Below, one piece after another: positions 1-8,979 of a stretch of 64,000 nt of DNA (positions within the stretch are counted from its first letter, which is position 1; each line of letters starts with the position of its first letter). The notes under the pieces are model-generated. The model saw nothing but the letters and a program-made list of their open reading frames with translations, made no database searches and was not told the origin of the DNA. Origin of the DNA: Streptomyces sp. NBC_01775 (GTDB taxonomy: Bacteria; Actinomycetota; Actinomycetes; Streptomycetales; Streptomycetaceae). The stretch spans positions 4,278,001-4,342,000 of the forward strand of contig NZ_CP109104.1 of assembly GCF_035917675.1 (NCBI RefSeq), given 5' to 3'. A program made the position numbers and the translations under genes.

Positions 1-203
1 CCAAGCAGCTCGGGCCGATCGCCAAGCCGAAGCGGATCCTTCCGGTCGCCGAGCTGCCCAAGACCCGCTCCGGCAAGATCATGCGGCGGCTGCTGAGGGA
101 CGTCGCGGAGAACCGGACGCTGGGTGACACCCAGACCCTCACCGACTCCTCGGTGATGGACCTGATCCAGTCCAAGCTGCCGAGCGCCGCCAGCGAGGAC
201 TGA
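1..203 (+). CDS. acs: Acetyl-CoA synthetase, C-terminal end (partial)
   Basis: The window opens inside this gene, and only the last 66 or so codons are present, ending in TGA at 201-203. The visible peptide contains [16 protein letters not shown]. This is the conserved C-terminal motif of AMP-forming acetyl-CoA synthetases, which carries the catalytic lysine that is commonly regulated by acetylation. The enzyme activates acetate to acetyl-CoA through acetyl-AMP in the cytoplasm. A perfect palindrome just downstream probably terminates it. The identification rests on the C-terminal motif only, so a close acyl-CoA synthetase is the alternative. Confidence 0.85.
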   Translation, partial: KQLGPIAKPKRILPVAELPKTRSGKIMRRLLRDVAENRTLGDTQTLTDSSVMDLIQSKLPSAASED

Positions 204-261
204 GCGGACTGAGCGGCCCGGCGCGTGCGGCGCCGGGGCGGAGATTCGCGGATTCACAGGT

Positions 262-291
262 GAGGGGCATCCGGGCGCCCGGATGCCCCTC
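262..291. terminator. Perfect 30-bp palindrome, likely terminator of acs
   Basis: GAGGGGCATCCGGGC is followed directly by its exact reverse complement, so a 15-bp arm folds back with an effective tetraloop. It lies about 60 bp after the acs stop and about 120 bp before nhaA. There is no T-run, as is usual for Streptomyces terminators. Confidence 0.75.
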
Positions 292-412
292 ACTCGCGTT
301 GGTTACCCTGGCAGGGGTCGCGTAACGAACGCGGCAAGATCACGGGCGCGCCGGGAAGTCTGGTCGGCACACAGAGCACGTATGTCCGCCGACGCTCCTG
401 GAGGCCCCCACC

Positions 413-1825
413 GTGTCCACGTCCCCCGACGGCAAAGAGCCCCGCCGCTCCGTCTTCCTCGGCAGGCTGCCCCTGGGGGAACGGATGTTCCTCACGGATG
501 CGCTGCGCACCGAGACCGTCGGCGGCACGCTGCTGCTGGTGGCCGCCGTCCTGGCCCTCCTGCTGGCCAACACCCCGGCGAGCGGCTTCTACGACGACGT
601 CAGGAACTTCCACCTCGGGCCCGAGTCCCTCCATCTGCGCCTGACGATCGCCGACTGGGCCAAGGACGGGCTGCTCACCGTCTTCTTCTTCGTTGCCGGG
701 ATCGAGCTGAAGCGCGAGCTGATCGCGGGCGAGTTGCGCGACCCGAGAGCCGCCGCGCTGCCGATCGTTTCCGCGCTGTGCGGCATGGCCGTACCAGCGC
801 TGGTCTACGTCGCCATCACCCTCAGCGGCGGGGGTGACACGCAGGGCTGGGCCATCCCGATGGCCACCGACATCGCCTTCGCACTCGGCGTGCTGGCCGT
901 GCTGGGCACCGGACTGCCCTCCGCGCTGCGGGCCTTCCTGCTCACGCTCGCGGTCGTGGACGACCTCGGTGCGATCGTCATCATCGCCATCTTCTACTCG
1001 GCGGGCGTCAGCATCGGCGCCCTGGCCGGAGCCGTCGCCGGGCTGGCGCTGTTCTGGTTCCTGCACCACAAGGCGGGGGTGCGCGGCTGGTACGTGTACG
1101 TGCCGCTCGGCGTGGTCGTCTGGGCGCTGATGCACGCCAGCGGGGTGCACGCGACGGTCGCCGGGGTCGCGATGGGACTGATGCTGCGCTGCACCGTCGG
1201 GCCGGGCGAGGAGGTCTCCCCTGCCGAGCGCGTCGAACACAAGGTCAGACCGCTGTCCGCCGGGCTCGCCGTGCCGGTCTTCGCGCTCTTCGCGGCGGGT
1301 GTCGGAGTGTCAGGCGGGGCACTGGCGGATGTGTTCGGCAAGCCGGAGACACTCGGTGTGGTCCTGGGCCTGCTCGTCGGCAAGACCGTGGGCGTCTTCG
1401 GTGGCGCGTGGCTGGCGGCCCGCTTCACCCGCGCGGAACTCAACCGCGACCTCGGCTGGCCGGACGTCCTGGCCATCGCCATGCTCGCCGGAATCGGCTT
1501 CACCGTCTCGCTCCTCATCAGCGAACTCGCCTTCACCGGGCGGCCCGGCCTGGCCGACGAGGCGAAGGCGGCGGTGCTGTGCGGCTCGCTGCTCGCCGCG
1601 CTCTGCTCCGCCGTACTGCTCAAGTTCCGCTCCAAGAAGCACCGTTCTCTCATGGAGGCCGAGGAGCGCGACGAGGACCAGGACGGCATCCCGGACATCT
1701 ACCAGGAGGGCCGGCCCGAGTACCACCTGCGCATGGCGGCGCTCCTGGAGGCGAAGGCCGCCGAGCACCGCAGGCTCGCCGAAGTGGCCAGGGGCCAAGA
1801 CGTGACGGACGATGGTCCGGCATGA
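413..1825 (+). CDS. nhaA: Na+/H+ antiporter NhaA
   Basis: This 470-residue integral membrane protein belongs to the NhaA family, which exchanges external protons for cytoplasmic sodium to control pH and sodium. About a dozen hydrophobic segments are visible from residue 35 to 410. The family motif FFFVAGIELKRELIAGEL is present, as are MATDIAFALGVLAVLG and LAVVDDLGAIVIIAIFY, which carry the paired aspartates of the ion-binding site. A charged C-terminal extension of about 60 residues (EERDEDQDGIPDIYQEG...) is typical of actinobacterial copies. The GTG start at 413 is chosen because GGAGG lies 9-13 bp upstream. The following gene is on the same strand after a gap of about 130 bp. Confidence 0.95.
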   Translation: MSTSPDGKEPRRSVFLGRLPLGERMFLTDALRTETVGGTLLLVAAVLALLLANTPASGFYDDVRNFHLGPESLHLRLTIADWAKDGLLTVFFFVAGIELKRELIAGELRDPRAAALPIVSALCGMAVPALVYVAITLSGGGDTQGWAIPMATDIAFALGVLAVLGTGLPSALRAFLLTLAVVDDLGAIVIIAIFYSAGVSIGALAGAVAGLALFWFLHHKAGVRGWYVYVPLGVVVWALMHASGVHATVAGVAMGLMLRCTVGPGEEVSPAERVEHKVRPLSAGLAVPVFALFAAGVGVSGGALADVFGKPETLGVVLGLLVGKTVGVFGGAWLAARFTRAELNRDLGWPDVLAIAMLAGIGFTVSLLISELAFTGRPGLADEAKAAVLCGSLLAALCSAVLLKFRSKKHRSLMEAEERDEDQDGIPDIYQEGRPEYHLRMAALLEAKAAEHRRLAEVARGQDVTDDGPA

Positions 1826-1959
1826 TTCGACGTTGACCGACGGGTAATCCGGCAGAACAGCCGGAGGATGCCCCGGACAGCATCGCGGGGAGCCCCCGGC
1901 TCGTGCCACGGCACGTCCCGGGCACGCACTTCGCCGTACGACAAAGGGAGAGAGAAGCG

Positions 1960-2430
1960 ATGAGCGCAGCCGACGACGGCCGCAGCCTCGGACAACTGGT
2001 CGCGGCGGCGACCGCCGAGATGTCCGCGCTGGTGCACGACGAGATCGCCCTGGCCAAGGCCGAGCTGCGGCAGGACGCGAAGCGCGGCGCCATGGGAAGC
2101 GGCGCCGCGATCGTCGCGCTGGCCTTCCTGCTCTTCGCGCTCCCCGTGCTGAGCTTCGCCGCGGCCTACGGCATCCACAACCTGGGGCTCGGGCTCGCCT
2201 GGTCGTTCCTGATCGTGGGCGGCGCCTTCATCCTGCTGGCGCTCATCCTGCTGGGTCTGGCGGCGCTGAAGTTCAAGAAGATCTCCAAGAGCAAGGGCGC
2301 CCAGAAGTCGATGGCCTCCGCCAAGGAGAGCGCAGCCGTCCTCTCCCACGCCAAGCCCCACCCCCGCGAGGGGGAGGACAAGGCGGAGGAGAGCCGTCCT
2401 CTTGAGGGTGTGACACGCTCGTCTGTATGA
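1960..2430 (+). CDS. Phage holin family (Holin-X, actinobacterial) membrane protein
   Basis: This 156-residue protein begins MSAADDGRSLGQLVAAATAEMSALVHDEI. That amphipathic N-terminus is typical of the actinobacterial Holin-X / DUF1469 family and is followed by two transmembrane helices (about residues 48-100). A charged C-terminal tail follows. The family name does not show a lytic role, and most chromosomal members are uncharacterised inner-membrane proteins. The ATG at 1960 is preferred over upstream in-frame starts because AGGGAGAGAG sits just before it. The stop overlaps the next start in ATGA, so the two genes are translationally coupled. Confidence 0.8.
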   Translation: MSAADDGRSLGQLVAAATAEMSALVHDEIALAKAELRQDAKRGAMGSGAAIVALAFLLFALPVLSFAAAYGIHNLGLGLAWSFLIVGGAFILLALILLGLAALKFKKISKSKGAQKSMASAKESAAVLSHAKPHPREGEDKAEESRPLEGVTRSSV

Positions 2431-3362
2431 CCCTCGCAGAAAGCCCCGCGGCAGTGATCCGCGCCGACGGACCCTGGACCCACCGGGATGTGGCCGCCAA
2501 CGGCGCGCGCTTCCACATCACCGAAATGGGTGAAGGTCCGCTGGTGCTGCTGCTGCACGGTTTTCCGCAGTACTGGTGGACCTGGCGCCATCAGCTGCCC
2601 GCGCTGGCCGACGCGGGGTACCGCGCCGTCGCGATGGACCTGCGCGGGGTGGGCGGCAGCGACCGTACGCCGCGCGGCTACGACCCGGCCAACCTCGCGC
2701 TCGATGTGACCGGTGTCATCCGCTCCCTGGGCGAGCCGGACGCGGCGCTCGTCGGACATGACCTGGGCGGCTACCTGGCGTGGACGGCCGCGGTGATGCG
2801 GCCCAAGCTGATCCGCCGGCTCGCCGTGGCCTCGATGCCGCACCCACGCCGCTGGCGCGCCTCGATGCTGGGCGACCTGCGGCAGACGGCCGCCAGCTCC
2901 TACATCTGGGGCTTCCAGCGGCCCTGGGTGCCGGAACGTCAGCTCGTCGCGGACGGAGGAGCCCTGGTGGGCCGGCTGATCCGGGACTGGGCGGGGCCCA
3001 AGCTGGCCGGACCCGCCGAGGACACGGCGGTCGAGAACTACCGCCGCGCGATGTGCGTGCCCTCCACGGCGCACTGCTCGGTCGAGCCGTACCGCTGGAT
3101 GGTGCGCTCGATGGCGCGGCCGGACGGTGTGCAGTTCTACCGCCGGATGAAGCGGCCGGTGCGGGTGCCGACCCTCCACCTGCACGGCTCACTCGATCCG
3201 GTGATGCGCACGCGCAGTGCCGCCGGGTCGGGCGAGTACGTCGAAGCGCCGTACCGCTGGCGGCTGTTCGACGGGCTGGGCCACTGGCCCCAGGAGGAGG
3301 ACCCGGTGGCCTTCACCACTGAGCTGGTGAACTGGCTGGGAGACCCGGAACCGGACCGCTGA
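2427..3362 (+). CDS. Alpha/beta hydrolase, epoxide hydrolase type
   Basis: This 311-residue soluble alpha/beta hydrolase has the oxyanion motif HGFPQYWW near residue 42. Its nucleophile elbow is GHDLGGYLAW near residue 110, so the nucleophile is Asp, as in epoxide hydrolases and haloalkane dehalogenases, not Ser. A late LDPV carries a candidate acid, and GLGHWPQEEDP holds the catalytic His near residue 287. It therefore probably hydrolyses epoxides or related substrates; the substrate is unknown. It overlaps the holin-like gene by 4 bp, an arrangement often seen for this pair in Streptomyces. Confidence 0.85.
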   Translation: MTLAESPAAVIRADGPWTHRDVAANGARFHITEMGEGPLVLLLHGFPQYWWTWRHQLPALADAGYRAVAMDLRGVGGSDRTPRGYDPANLALDVTGVIRSLGEPDAALVGHDLGGYLAWTAAVMRPKLIRRLAVASMPHPRRWRASMLGDLRQTAASSYIWGFQRPWVPERQLVADGGALVGRLIRDWAGPKLAGPAEDTAVENYRRAMCVPSTAHCSVEPYRWMVRSMARPDGVQFYRRMKRPVRVPTLHLHGSLDPVMRTRSAAGSGEYVEAPYRWRLFDGLGHWPQEEDPVAFTTELVNWLGDPEPDR

Positions 3363-3492
3363 TCCACCCCGGGGAGCCGTCCCGCTGACCTGCCGTGACC
3401 ACTCAGCGAAATCAAACATGTGCCCGCCGCATAGGCCAATTCGGGACCCCGGAGGCGATTACCGACCTTGGGGCGGGGGCAGGGACCCCGGT

Positions 3493-3678
3493 ATGGGCTG
3501 GTCGCACGACTTCCGTGACGTGGCACGTAATCGCAGCCATCTGAGGGCCCCGCGAGCGCAGGCTTCCGCGCGCTTCGCGGCCCGGCTGGAGCCTTCGGAT
3601 CCCGAGTTGGGAATCCCCCGCATTCTGCGCCGTCGCGCCCGCTGGGTGGGCGCACGGCTGCGGCATACGCGCACCTGA
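3493..3678 (+). CDS. Possible small basic protein (61 aa)
   Basis: This short frame in the 390-bp gap between the hydrolase and marP encodes MGWSHDFRDVARNRSHLRAP and then an Arg-rich tail ending RRRARWVGARLRHTRT. Third-position GC is high, but no convincing ribosome-binding site precedes it and I do not recognise a family. The rest of the 3363-3750 gap shows nothing else definite. Treat it as a weak call. Confidence 0.25.
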   Translation: MGWSHDFRDVARNRSHLRAPRAQASARFAARLEPSDPELGIPRILRRRARWVGARLRHTRT

Positions 3679-3750
3679 GCCGGGGCCGGGCGGCCCCACA
3701 TAAGGCGAGCCCGGACCCGGCGCCTCACATCAGCGCGCCGGGGCCCGGTC

Positions 3751-4950
3751 TCACATGGCGCAGCCCTTGCTGTCGGCCTGCCGCTGGGCCGTACGGCCCT
3801 TGGTGATGTCCTCGCGCACCTCATCGGCGCTGAGGGCGTACCCGGTGTCGCTGTCGTCCAGGGACTTGGCGAAGATCACGCCGTAGACGCGGCCATCCGG
3901 TGTGAGCAGCGGCCCGCCCGAATTCCCCTCCCGGATGGTGGTGTAGAGCGAGTACACGTTCCGTGTGACCGTGCCACGGTGGTAGATGTCCGCGCCGCTG
4001 GGCTGCATACGGCCGCGCACGCGCGCGGCCCGCACGTCGAAGGCGCCGTTCTCCGGGAAGCCCGCGACGATGGCGCTGTCGCCGCTGACCGCGTCCTGTG
4101 CGGCGAAGCGCAGCGCGGGCGCGTTCAGCCCGGGGACCTTGAGGACGGCGATGTCCCGCTTCCAGTCGTAGAGCACGACCCGTGCGTCGTAGCGCTGTCC
4201 CTCGCCGCCGATCTGCACGGTCGGCTTTTGCACGCCGCCGACGACGTGAGCGTTCGTCATCACCTTGTCGTGCGAGAAGACGAAGCCGGTGCCCTCCAGC
4301 TCCTTGGCGCAGCTGGGCGCGGTACCGACGACCTTGACGATGCTGCGCTTTGCCCGCTGGGCCACCGGGCCGGAGGCCAGCTCGGGGTCCGGCGGCGGCA
4401 CGTCGCGGATCTGCTCGTTGGAGAAGGGCGAGAAGACCTGCGGGTAGCCGTTCTTGGCCAGCACGGAGGAGAAGTTCGCGAACCAGCTGCTGGCCTGCTG
4501 GGGCATCACCCGCGAGATGCCGAGCAGCACGTTGGAGCCGCGCACCTCCTTGCCGAGGGTCGGCAGCGCCGTACCGGCCATCGCGGCACCGATCAGCCAG
4601 GCGACGACGAGCATGGCCAGCACGTTGACGAGGGCACCGCCGGTTGCGTCCAGGGCGCGCGCGGGCGACCAGGTGATGTACAGGCGCAGCTTGTTACCCA
4701 GGTGCGTGGTGAGCGCCTGGCCGACGGACGCGCAGATGATCACGAGGATCACCGCGCTCACGGCCGCCACCGTGCCCGGTCTGTTCCCGTCCGTGAATTG
4801 GTCCCACAGCAGCGGCAGGACAAGCAGCGCGACCAGTCCGCCCGCCATGAAGCCGAGGACGGAAAGGATGCCGACGACGAACCCCTGGCGGTATCCGATG
4901 ACCGCGAACCATACGGCTGCCAGCACCAGCAGTAAGTCCAGCACGTTCAC
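3751..4950 (-). CDS. marP: MarP-type membrane serine protease
   Basis: This 399-residue protein has four N-terminal transmembrane segments (about residues 1-140, CvpA-like) and a trypsin-like domain in the C-terminal half. Catalytic motifs are visible in order: His in TNAHVVGG, Asp in KRDIAVLKV and Ser in REGNSGGPLL. The layout is that of actinobacterial MarP, a periplasmic acid- or oxidative-stress protease anchored in the membrane. The GTG at 4950 (VNVLDLLLVLAAVWFAVIGY) is taken as start because it places the first helix at the N-terminus. The frame stays open another 33 codons upstream but reads Arg-rich there. It lies downstream of nth and the Nudix gene on the same strand. Confidence 0.9.
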   Translation of the reverse strand: MNVLDLLLVLAAVWFAVIGYRQGFVVGILSVLGFMAGGLVALLVLPLLWDQFTDGNRPGTVAAVSAVILVIICASVGQALTTHLGNKLRLYITWSPARALDATGGALVNVLAMLVVAWLIGAAMAGTALPTLGKEVRGSNVLLGISRVMPQQASSWFANFSSVLAKNGYPQVFSPFSNEQIRDVPPPDPELASGPVAQRAKRSIVKVVGTAPSCAKELEGTGFVFSHDKVMTNAHVVGGVQKPTVQIGGEGQRYDARVVLYDWKRDIAVLKVPGLNAPALRFAAQDAVSGDSAIVAGFPENGAFDVRAARVRGRMQPSGADIYHRGTVTRNVYSLYTTIREGNSGGPLLTPDGRVYGVIFAKSLDDSDTGYALSADEVREDITKGRTAQRQADSKGCAM

Positions 4951-5157
4951 CGAATCAGCCTCGCCTCGGATCCACCTGACAGTACGATCGCCGCTCCCGC
5001 GAGGAGAGCGGGCCGCTCTGCGAAAAGAGCGGGAGAGATACCGTCTCATGTGCGCGGGGCGGCTCTGTCACGTGTCCTGGGGCTTCGGGGGGAACGGTCA
5101 TCTGTGCCGGGCCCGGGAGAGGGCCCGCAGGCGGGGAGGCCGGGACGGCGGCGTCGG

Positions 5158-5862
5158 TCATGTGTGCCAGTCGAGCGGGACCCGGCGGTTCTGGTCCCAG
5201 GGGCGCTCCCACCCGGCGAAGTGCAGGATCCGGTCGATCACACCCGCGGTGAAGCCCCATACGAGCGCGGAGCCCACGCGGAAGGCAGGGCCCGCGTGTC
5301 CGGCCGGATGCACGGCCATGACGCGGTGGGCGGGGTCGGTCAGGTCGGCCACCGGCACGGTGAACACCCGCGCCGTCTCCCCCGGATCCACCGGCGTGAC
5401 GGGTGTGGGGCGGCGCCACCAGCCGAGCACGGGTGTGACGACGAAGCCGCTCACCGGGATGTAGAGGCTCGGCAGGACGCCGAACACCTGCACGCCCGAG
5501 GGGTCGAGCCCGGTCTCCTCCTCGGCCTCCCGCAGCGCGGCCCGCAGCCGGCCCTCGCCCTGCGGATCCCCGTCCTCCGGATCGACGGAACCGCCGGGGA
5601 AGGAAGGCTGGCCCGCGTGCGAGCGCAGGCTGGAGGCCCGCTCCATCAGCAGCAGCTCGGGACCCCGGGGGCCCTCGCCGAAGAGCACCAGCACGGCGGA
5701 GGGGCGGCCTCCGCCGTCGGGGGGCGGCAGGAAGCGGCTGAGCTGACTCGCCTCGACGGTCCGCGCGGCGTCCCGTACGGGCACCAGCCATTCGGGCAGA
5801 CCGTGGTCGCTGACCTCCACGGGCACGGGGGAATCCCCGTGTGTGGACCTCGCGCTCGTCAC
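5158..5862 (-). CDS. CoA pyrophosphatase-type Nudix hydrolase
   Basis: This 234-residue protein belongs to the CoA-pyrophosphatase branch of the Nudix family. The branch-specific motif [18 protein letters not shown] precedes the Nudix box, whose core is [13 protein letters not shown] (the catalytic REXXEE). Such enzymes cleave CoA or acyl-CoA to phosphopantetheine and 3',5'-ADP. The chosen GTG start overlaps the nth stop in GTGA, indicating an nth-nudix operon, with marP about 200 bp further on. Confidence 0.9.
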   Translation of the reverse strand: MTSARSTHGDSPVPVEVSDHGLPEWLVPVRDAARTVEASQLSRFLPPPDGGGRPSAVLVLFGEGPRGPELLLMERASSLRSHAGQPSFPGGSVDPEDGDPQGEGRLRAALREAEEETGLDPSGVQVFGVLPSLYIPVSGFVVTPVLGWWRRPTPVTPVDPGETARVFTVPVADLTDPAHRVMAVHPAGHAGPAFRVGSALVWGFTAGVIDRILHFAGWERPWDQNRRVPLDWHT

Positions 5863-7025
5863 TGGGCGGCACCGGCGGCCGGGGCACGGGAGGGCAGGGG
5901 CGGCGCCGGCTGTCCGGGGTAGTCGGCCGGCGGTTTGAGCCGCTGCCCCGGCTGGCCGCCCATCTCGTACTTGAGCAGCTTCTTGGCCTTCTCCGGGTCG
6001 GTCTCGCCCTCGCCGTAGGAGGGGCACAGCTCGGCGATGGGGCACGCGCCGCAGGCGGGCTTACGGGAGTGGCAGATGCGGCGGCCGTGAAAAATGGTGC
6101 GGTGCGAGAACATCGTCCACTCGCTCTTGGGGAGCAGCGCGTCAATCTCCTGCTCGACCTTGACCGCGTCGGTCTGCTCGGTGAGCTTCCAGCGGCGCAC
6201 CAGACGGCCGAAGTGCGTGTCCACGGTCAGGCCCGGGACGCCGAAGGCGTTCCCCAGCACCACGAACGCGGTCTTGCGGCCGACACCGGGCAGGGTGACG
6301 AGCTCGTCGACGGTGCCGGGAACCTCGCCGCCGAAGTTGTCGCGCAGGGCGGCGGACAGGCCCAGGAGGGACTTCGCCTTGGAACGGAAGAATCCGGTGG
6401 GCCGGATCAGCTCCTCCAACTCCTCCGGATTGGCCGCCGCCATGTCCTCGGGGGTGGGGTACGAGGCGAAGAGCGCGGGCGTCGTCTGGTTGACCCGCAG
6501 GTCCGTGGTCTGCGCGGACAGGACGGTGGCGACGAGCAGCTCGAAGGGGTTCTCGAAGTCCAGCTCGGGGTGCGCGTAGTAGTACACATCGGCCAGCGCT
6601 TCGTTGATCCGGGCGGCGCGGCGGGCCCTGGACGCCTTGGACTCGGTAGAGGTGCCGCCGGATGCCTTCTTGGCGGCCGGCTTCTTGGCGGCCGGCTTCT
6701 TGGTGGCGGGCTTCTTGGTGGCCGATTTCTTCGCGGCGGTGTTGACAGGCGCCTTCTTCGCAGCGGTGTGGACAGGCGCCTTCTTCGCAGCGGTCTTGGC
6801 AGGCGCCTTCTTCGCGGCGGTCTTGTTCGCCGCCGGTGTGGCCTTCTTGGCGGTGGCTCTGGTGGCGGTCTTCTCGGCGGTGGCCTTGGTGCCCGCTGTC
6901 TTCTTGGCCGCTGTTTTCCTGGCCGGGGCCTTCTTCGCCGCCGTCTTCTTCGCCGCCGTCGGGCCGCCCGTCGCCCTCTTGGCCGCCTCGCGTTCGCTCA
7001 CAGCGGAATCCTCCGTCACCGTCAC
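5859..7025 (-). CDS. nth: Endonuclease III with a long Lys/Ala-rich N-terminal tail
   Basis: This base-excision-repair DNA glycosylase/AP lyase removes oxidised pyrimidines. The catalytic domain (about residues 130-388) has the helix-hairpin-helix [13 protein letters not shown] with the catalytic Lys. It also has the Asp in VDTHFGRLV and a [4Fe-4S] cluster motif C-X6-C-X2-C-X5-C ([17 protein letters not shown]). The protein is about 388 residues against about 220-260 for typical Nth. The extra length is a tail of [15 protein letters not shown] repeats resembling histone H1 or HupS tails, presumably for non-specific DNA binding. The GTG at 7025 is chosen, but starts nearby cannot be excluded. 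It is coupled to the downstream Nudix gene and divergent from crp. Confidence 0.93.
   Translation of the reverse strand: MTVTEDSAVSEREAAKRATGGPTAAKKTAAKKAPARKTAAKKTAGTKATAEKTATRATAKKATPAANKTAAKKAPAKTAAKKAPVHTAAKKAPVNTAAKKSATKKPATKKPAAKKPAAKKASGGTSTESKASRARRAARINEALADVYYYAHPELDFENPFELLVATVLSAQTTDLRVNQTTPALFASYPTPEDMAAANPEELEELIRPTGFFRSKAKSLLGLSAALRDNFGGEVPGTVDELVTLPGVGRKTAFVVLGNAFGVPGLTVDTHFGRLVRRWKLTEQTDAVKVEQEIDALLPKSEWTMFSHRTIFHGRRICHSRKPACGACPIAELCPSYGEGETDPEKAKKLLKYEMGGQPGQRLKPPADYPGQPAPPLPSRAPAAGAAQ
6657..6970 (-). repeat. Degenerate in-frame Lys/Ala repeat array inside nth
   Basis: Successive units of about 24 and 15 bp encode variants of [14 protein letters not shown] and [10 protein letters not shown]. 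The 27- to 30-bp units around 6735-6800 are nearly identical to one another, which suggests expansion by slippage or unequal recombination. Confidence 0.8.
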
Positions 7026-7266
7026 CCGCCCAGCCCCCTCTCTGTCCGTGCACTTCCCGGGGTGGTGGACACTCGGCCAGACTAAAGGGGCCCACCGACA
7101 TTCGCGGCGCACACAGCCGATCCACGGCCCTAGCGGGACCTGCCTTGGGGGTCACTGCGTGCGTGCGTCAAACTTGTGACTGATTGCTGTGACTGATCGC
7201 ACTGTTTCACCGTCCGGCATCATGGGTTCCACGGATCCCATGGGCAGGTCGACAAGGAGAGAACTC

Positions 7267-7941
7267 GTGGACGACGTTCTGCGGCGCGCCCCGCTCTTCG
7301 CGGCGCTCGATGAGGAGCAGGCCGCTGAGCTGCGTGCCTCCATGGCGGAGACAACGCTGGCTCGCGGTGAGGCCCTCTTCCACGAGGGTGACCCGGGGGA
7401 CCGCCTCTATGTGGTGACCGAAGGCAAGGTGAAGCTGCACCGCACCTCGCCGGACGGACGCGAGAACATGCTCGCTGTTCTCGGCCCCGGTGAGCTGATC
7501 GGTGAGCTGTCCCTGTTCGACCCGGGCCCACGCACGGCGACGGCCTCCGCGCTGACCGAGGTCAAGCTGCTGGGCCTGGGCCACGGCGACCTCCAGCCGT
7601 GGCTGAACGCCCGCCCCGAGGTCGCGACGGCGCTGCTGCGCGCCATCGCACGGCGGCTGCGGCGCACCAACGACTCCATGTCCGACCTGGTCTTCTCCGA
7701 CGTGCCCGGACGAGTGGCCAAGCAGCTGCTCGACCTGTCGCGGCGCTTCGGGGTGCAGTCCGAGGAGGGCATCCACGTCGTGCACGACCTGACGCAGGAG
7801 GAGCTGGCCCAGCTGGTCGGCGCCTCCCGCGAGACCGTGAACAAGGCGCTGGCCGACTTCGCCGGGCGCGGCTGGCTTCGGCTGGAGGCCCGCGCGGTCA
7901 TCCTGCTGGACATCGAGCGGCTGGCGAAGCGCTCCCGCTGA
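7267..7941 (+). CDS. crp: Crp/Fnr-family global regulator (Streptomyces Crp)
   Basis: This 224-residue transcription factor has a cyclic-nucleotide-binding beta-barrel (about residues 10-125, with FHEGDPGDRLYVVTEGKVKL and the PGELIGELSLFDPGPRTATASA phosphate-binding cassette region). It also has a C-terminal winged HTH (LTQEELAQLVGASRETVNKAL). It matches Streptomyces Crp in length and sequence as I recall it; that protein controls germination, development and antibiotic production. The GTG start is chosen because AAGGAGAG lies 7 bp upstream. It is divergent from nth, and a strong terminator follows. Confidence 0.93.
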   Translation: MDDVLRRAPLFAALDEEQAAELRASMAETTLARGEALFHEGDPGDRLYVVTEGKVKLHRTSPDGRENMLAVLGPGELIGELSLFDPGPRTATASALTEVKLLGLGHGDLQPWLNARPEVATALLRAIARRLRRTNDSMSDLVFSDVPGRVAKQLLDLSRRFGVQSEEGIHVVHDLTQEELAQLVGASRETVNKALADFAGRGWLRLEARAVILLDIERLAKRSR

Positions 7942-7981
7942 CCGCCCGGCACGTGCCGCCGCCCGGATCCGATCCGTGACG

Positions 7982-8015
7982 GTAAGGGGCATCCTCTCTG
8001 GAGGGTGCCCCTTAC
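7982..8015. terminator. Strong stem-loop terminator after crp
   Basis: GTAAGGGGCA at 7982 pairs with TGCCCCTTAC ending at 8015, with further pairing towards the loop. It sits between the convergent crp and MBL genes and could serve both. Confidence 0.8.
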
Positions 8016-8124
8016 GCGTGTGCCCTTTACGCACGTCCCGTGGCCCGCGAGTGTCCCCGTGGCGCCGGAGGATGCGAGAACGGGGTGCGCGTCCTCGGCA
8101 CCTCTTGGATCAGCTGCTCGACAC

Positions 8125-8979
8125 CTATCGGGCTGGCCCGCGTCCGCGTGAGATCAGCCCGTGTTCGCGCAGGTAGTCGAGCTGTGCCCGTACGGAGAGT
8201 TCCGCCGCCGGCCACAGCGAGCGGTCCACGTCGGCGTAGACGTGCGCGACGACCTCGGATGCCGTGCGGTGGCCCGCCTCGACGGCCGTCTCGACCTGGG
8301 CGAGCCGCTTGGCGCGGTGGGCCAGGTAGAAGTCGATGGCGCCCTGTGCGTCATCCAGTACCGGCCCGTGCCCCGGCAGGATCCGGCTGACCCCGTCGTC
8401 CACCGTCAGGGAGCGCAGCTCGCGCAGGGAGTCGAGGTAGTCGCCGAGCCGCCCGTCCGGATGAGCGACGACTGTGGTGCCACGGCCCAGCACCGTGTCA
8501 CCCGTCAGCACGGCGCCGTCGGCGGGCAGGTGGAAGGAGAGCGAGTCGGCCGTGTGCCCGGGTGTGGGGACCACGTGCAGTTCCAGGCCGCCCGTGGTGA
8601 CGACGTCGCCCACGCCGAGCCCCTCGCCGCCCAGCCGCAGCGCCGGGTCGAGGGCCCGCACCGGAGTGCGGGTCAGCTCCGCGAACCGCGCCGCGCCCTC
8701 GGCGTGGTCCGGATGCCCGTGCGTGAGCAGGGTGAGCGCGACGCGCCTGCCGGCCCGTTCGGTGGCGGCGATGACGGCGCGCAGGTGGGAGTCGTCCAGG
8801 GGCCCGGGGTCGATGACGACGGCGAGATCCGAGTCCGGTTCGGCGACGATCCAGGTGTTGGTGCCGTCGAGGGTCATGGCCGAGGGGTTGGGAGCGAGCA
8901 CGCAGTGGGCGCGTGGGCCTGCCTGCCCGCTGATCACCCCGCCTCGCGGCTGTCCGGGAAGGGCTGCGGCGTCGGTCAT
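8125..8979 (-). CDS. MBL-fold metallohydrolase (LACTB2-like)
   Basis: This 284-residue metallo-beta-lactamase-fold hydrolase carries the metal motif LTHGHPDHAEG near residue 95, a second His in TPGHTADS and LTGDTVLG with the bridging Asp. ILPGHGPV holds a later His. A C-terminal winged-helix-like segment (about residues 230-284) matches the LACTB2/MBL family, whose members can be single-strand ribonucleases, but the substrate is not determined by sequence. Its ATG overlaps the stop of the upstream Nudix gene in ATGA. Confidence 0.85.
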   Translation of the reverse strand: MTDAAALPGQPRGGVISGQAGPRAHCVLAPNPSAMTLDGTNTWIVAEPDSDLAVVIDPGPLDDSHLRAVIAATERAGRRVALTLLTHGHPDHAEGAARFAELTRTPVRALDPALRLGGEGLGVGDVVTTGGLELHVVPTPGHTADSLSFHLPADGAVLTGDTVLGRGTTVVAHPDGRLGDYLDSLRELRSLTVDDGVSRILPGHGPVLDDAQGAIDFYLAHRAKRLAQVETAVEAGHRTASEVVAHVYADVDRSLWPAAELSVRAQLDYLREHGLISRGRGPAR

